From: Polynucleobacter necessarius
Lineage (GTDB): Bacteria > Pseudomonadota > Gammaproteobacteria > Burkholderiales > Burkholderiaceae
Direction of reading: 5' to 3'
DNA length: 64,000 nt
NCBI GenBank assembly: GCA_900095165.1
Contig: LT606947.1
Coordinates: 682,001-746,000 of the forward strand
Position 1 is the first letter of the stretch; each line of letters opens with the position of its first letter. Position numbers and translations under genes: made by a program. The notes beneath the pieces were generated by a model. The model had not been told where the DNA came from. It saw only the letters and a list, made by a program, of their open reading frames with translations, and did no database searches. Below are positions 61,282 to 64,000 of this stretch, one piece after another.

Positions 61282-62816
61282 TTAAAAAGGTTCTTTGCCA
61301 GATGTCACTAGCAATATTGCTTGCGCTTGCAGCAGATTACTTTCCGCTAGCGCTAATTGAACTTCGAGACTACGCAATTGGGTTTGCGCTGTCAGCAAAT
61401 CATTAAATCCCTGACCATTATTAGAGTATTGAGTCAGACCAACCTTATAAGCAGCATCTGCTTGAGGCACTTGACGATCCTTCAAGAATTGCGCCTGACT
61501 CTTGGCCTGCTCATATGTGGCATAAGCACTATTGACCGCCAACACAATTTGCTGACGATTGGAGATGTTGCCAGCCTCTGCTGCCGCCTGACTGCGCTGC
61601 GCCTGCTCCACTCCATACTTTTCTTTAGTAAAGAAATACAGAGGAATGATGAGATCTAACTCAAACTGATAAAACATCGCCCCATTATTGGCCGAGAATG
61701 GGCCGCGCGGAGTAAATGAAGAACCAATGACCTGGAAATCTGGCAAGTAAGCCTTCTTCGCCAGATCTACGCCTTTACGGGCAGCCTCTAGTTGCAATGC
61801 TGAACTCTTTAATGAGGGGTGACTGGTCTCTGCATAGTCCTCCAGCTCAATTAAGGTTGGCACGCTATTCATGGCGCGGCGTACATCCCCGCGCAGTGCA
61901 AGCTTTTCTCTGGAGTGACGACCCACCAAAGTGTTGATGCTGTTTAGAGCAACTGATAACTGACGCTCGACGGTAAATTGATCAGCTTGTGCTGCGCTTT
62001 GTGCCACTTGCGCATTGAGATATTCAACATAAGCCGCGGCATTATTAGAGTAACGCGCCTTAGCCACATTCTTAATCATCTCCAAGCGCATGACAGATTC
62101 TTTAAGGACCTGTAGCTGCTTTTGTGATGCTAGAGCGTTGTAATACAAGGTCGATAACTGCGCACCCAGAGTTGCAAGTAAGTGGATTCGCTTTGGGCTA
62201 GGAGCGCTTCAGCATTGGTATTGGCGATATCGGATGCCAAACTCTTCTTGCTTGGAAACTGAAATGGTTGTGCAATAGAAATAGCGTTATTACTACTAAT
62301 GCCATTGAGGTACTGCGGTGAAGGCGCATTAGCCCCGCCCAATCCCAACGGTGAATTTACTGGCATACCAGACCACACCAAGCCGACCTGTGGGTTAGCT
62401 GGTGCATTGATCTGTGGCACCGTTGCTTTTGCAGATAAATAGGATTCGCGTAAGGAAGACAGTTGCGGGTTATTCAACTTAAGTTCAGTCCCGAGCTGAC
62501 GCAAATTCATTTCGGCTGGGCCTGATGGTGCGCCCTTGGTATAGATCTTCGGCGTATTACCTGGCTTTATTGGCGCAAACAAGGATGCTGCATTGGCAGG
62601 ATTGGCTTGGTTGCTCTCCTTGCTAACTACTGGCGGTGCAGATAGGAAATCTTTTGATTCATTCGTTTGAACTGTGACGCTAACAGGAATTGGGGCGTTT
62701 GACTGGGCAAAAACAGAAGATACAAAAAGTAGAGAGGCAACTGCACCAGCAACCCGGTTTTTGAGAGTTAATTTTGCATCTATAAATGCGCTCGTATTTA
62801 TGTGGCCGTAAATCAA
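61282..62816 (-). pseudogene. czcC: RND outer-membrane factor (CzcC/TolC type), frameshifted
   Basis: Outer-membrane channel of the metal-efflux system. The first frame has a signal peptide (ending SSVFAQ), a Pro/Ala-rich stretch, then the OEP repeats (LRQLGTELKLNNPQLSSLRE, SIAQPFQFPSKKSL). The second frame continues YYNALASQKQLQVLKESVMR to the end. The shift is near 62166-62172: LQLW.. in one frame and GAQLSTLYYNAL in the other. The start codon is uncertain; the long frame begins with TTG 62816 and I see no better ATG. The gap of 176 bases upstream holds no gene and no promoter I would defend. It leads the three-gene operon. Confidence 0.9.
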
Positions 62817-62992
62817 ATCGGCTGCCTCTAAATCTGTACTAATGCTGTTTTTATAGCCCCAAATGCAGGTTTCCCTGTAATTAATGGGGGTTTTGAACGA
62901 TTATAGGTGAGAAAAGACAAAAGTCTATTAATTAAGAATTTGTAACCGATTGATTCTAAAGACAATAATTAATCCGAATGTCTTGCAAATAC

Positions 62993-64000
62993 TTAAAACT
63001 CAGCATGAATCCTAAAAGACAGGATATTTACAGATCCGCGGGCAGAGTTATAGGCTGGATTGATGACGTGTTGAAAGTTCAATCCTGCTAGAACATTCTT
63101 AATTACGGTGACGTTGTAATACACCTCGCCAATCCGCTCTGGTGAGTATGAAATCGTTTGGCTTGGGCTCGCATAGTCGTCAATAAAGTAAGAAACACCT
63201 CCTGCTTGCAGATAAGCACGGCGATAGCTAGACAAGCCGTTTTGCATCATCGAGATACCAATACTGTCATTGGGGCGCTTCCAACTTGTGCCATTCATAC
63301 CCATACCAACAGAGATGGAGTTGTCCGCCTCAGTGAACGACATGGTCTCGGTATGGCCATCCGATGTAAAGGCGCGGCCATAGATGCCCAGGTCTTTTGT
63401 TAAAGCTTGCTCTCCATGCAAACCGATGCCGGTTTTGTATTGCATGCTATTTCGTACATTATTTATTGCTTGAGTGCCCTGTGCATTATTTTGAATGACG
63501 TAATTAGTAGCGTCTGAGAAGCGCGCCAACATCATTTTGTTGCGATAAGCCAAGACACTCACCTTACCGGGGAAATCGGCAATATTATGCTGACGCTATA
63601 TCTCTACTTGATCACCATAGGTGTTAAAGATTTGCCAATTGAGATCACGGCCATTTGGTGACTTGGGGGTGAGCATGCGTGAGGCGCGCATCACCCAGTT
63701 ATCGAGGTACCACTCACCCGCCAAACCCCAGCTGTAGCCTCTTGCATCGGCAGCGTAGTCATAGGCAAGATAGGTCATATTGCCCCAGTTCATAAACTGA
63801 ATGCGGGGATCTTTATCGTAACGGCTGTCATCGAAGGTATCGAGTGTGGAGAACTGACCGCCAGTCAGAACTACACGATTGCTACTGACAGTTTGCGTAA
63901 TTTGATTCGCTTCATTTTCAAGGACGACTTTATCGCCCTCTTGATTAATGGTTTGACGAACAAAGGCACGTGCAGAATAAAACTTCGCTTGCGCGCCATT
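62993..64000 (-). pseudogene. OprB-like outer-membrane porin, in-frame stop, runs off the window edge
   Basis: C-terminal two-thirds of a beta-barrel porin of the carbohydrate-selective (OprB) type. One frame from the window edge: ARAFVRQTINQEGDKVVLEN, VVLTGGQFSTLDTFDDSRYD, FMNWGNMTYLAYDYAADARG, then barrel strands to the terminal aromatic residue in FRIHAEF. A TAG at 63596-63598 interrupts YGDQVEI-stop-RQHNIADF; Gln (CAG) or Glu (GAG) would fit. The frame is open on both sides. Loss of the second half of the barrel should prevent folding. The start lies beyond 64000. Confidence 0.87.

Overview
The window reads as chromosomal DNA of a betaproteobacterium of the Burkholderiaceae, most likely Polynucleobacter, and specifically a lineage undergoing genome decay such as the Euplotes endosymbiont P. 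necessarius. The order rlmN-ispG-hisS-yfgM-bamB-der-hfq-hflX-hflK-hflC-hisZ-purA, the short intergenic gaps and the protein sequences support the family. The endosymbiont reading is inferred from decay: 16 genes that are whole in outline are broken by frameshifts, stop codons or deletions. No transposase, phage module or CRISPR array was seen.

Layout. 1-3169: pyruvate dehydrogenase (aceF start, aceE). 3411-6568: a broken PAS histidine kinase next to its intact FixJ-type regulator. 6575-10492: folD, oligopeptidase A, exonuclease III. 10485-14684: the nitrogen-control block glnA-ntrB-ntrC, with a recognisable sigma54 promoter and two NtrC-like sites upstream of glnA, but a frameshifted ntrB and an NtrC whose GAFTGA loop reads GAFSCA. 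14685-19229: a minus-strand run of envelope-type genes (CinA-like, a broken EI24/CysZ-like protein, sterol desaturase, deacetylase, beta-propeller). 19272-23366: hrpA with three frameshifts. 23384-27734: argA, yggX, a candidate structured RNA, rpiA, broken transaldolase, trxC, a small membrane protein. 27767-31193: rlmB, rnr and a tRNA-Leu(CAG) with an unusual discriminator base. 31222-35140: small or broken accessory genes and an MFS transporter. 35234-37446: broken malate synthase G. 37509-51677: the long conserved minus-strand operon, whole except for hflX. 51972-57232: a Bax-inhibitor-1 protein, broken rlmD and PolB-type exonuclease, nlpD, pcm, surE. 57257-64000: a three-gene heavy-metal RND efflux system with all three genes broken, then a broken carbohydrate porin running off the edge.

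How it fits together. Core functions (acetyl-CoA formation, folate, glutamine, histidyl- and adenylate synthesis, isoprenoids, outer-membrane assembly, GTPase and RNA-chaperone functions) are intact. What is lost is environmental sensing, nitrogen regulation, metal efflux, nutrient uptake, glyoxylate metabolism, accessory RNA modification and repair. All eight premature stop codons can be explained by single G:C-to-A:T transitions, and most frameshifts look like one-base losses, many in short homopolymers. This is the pattern expected of relaxed selection in a host-restricted lineage. It is also the reason why split reading frames here should be read as single dead genes and not as pairs of small genes.
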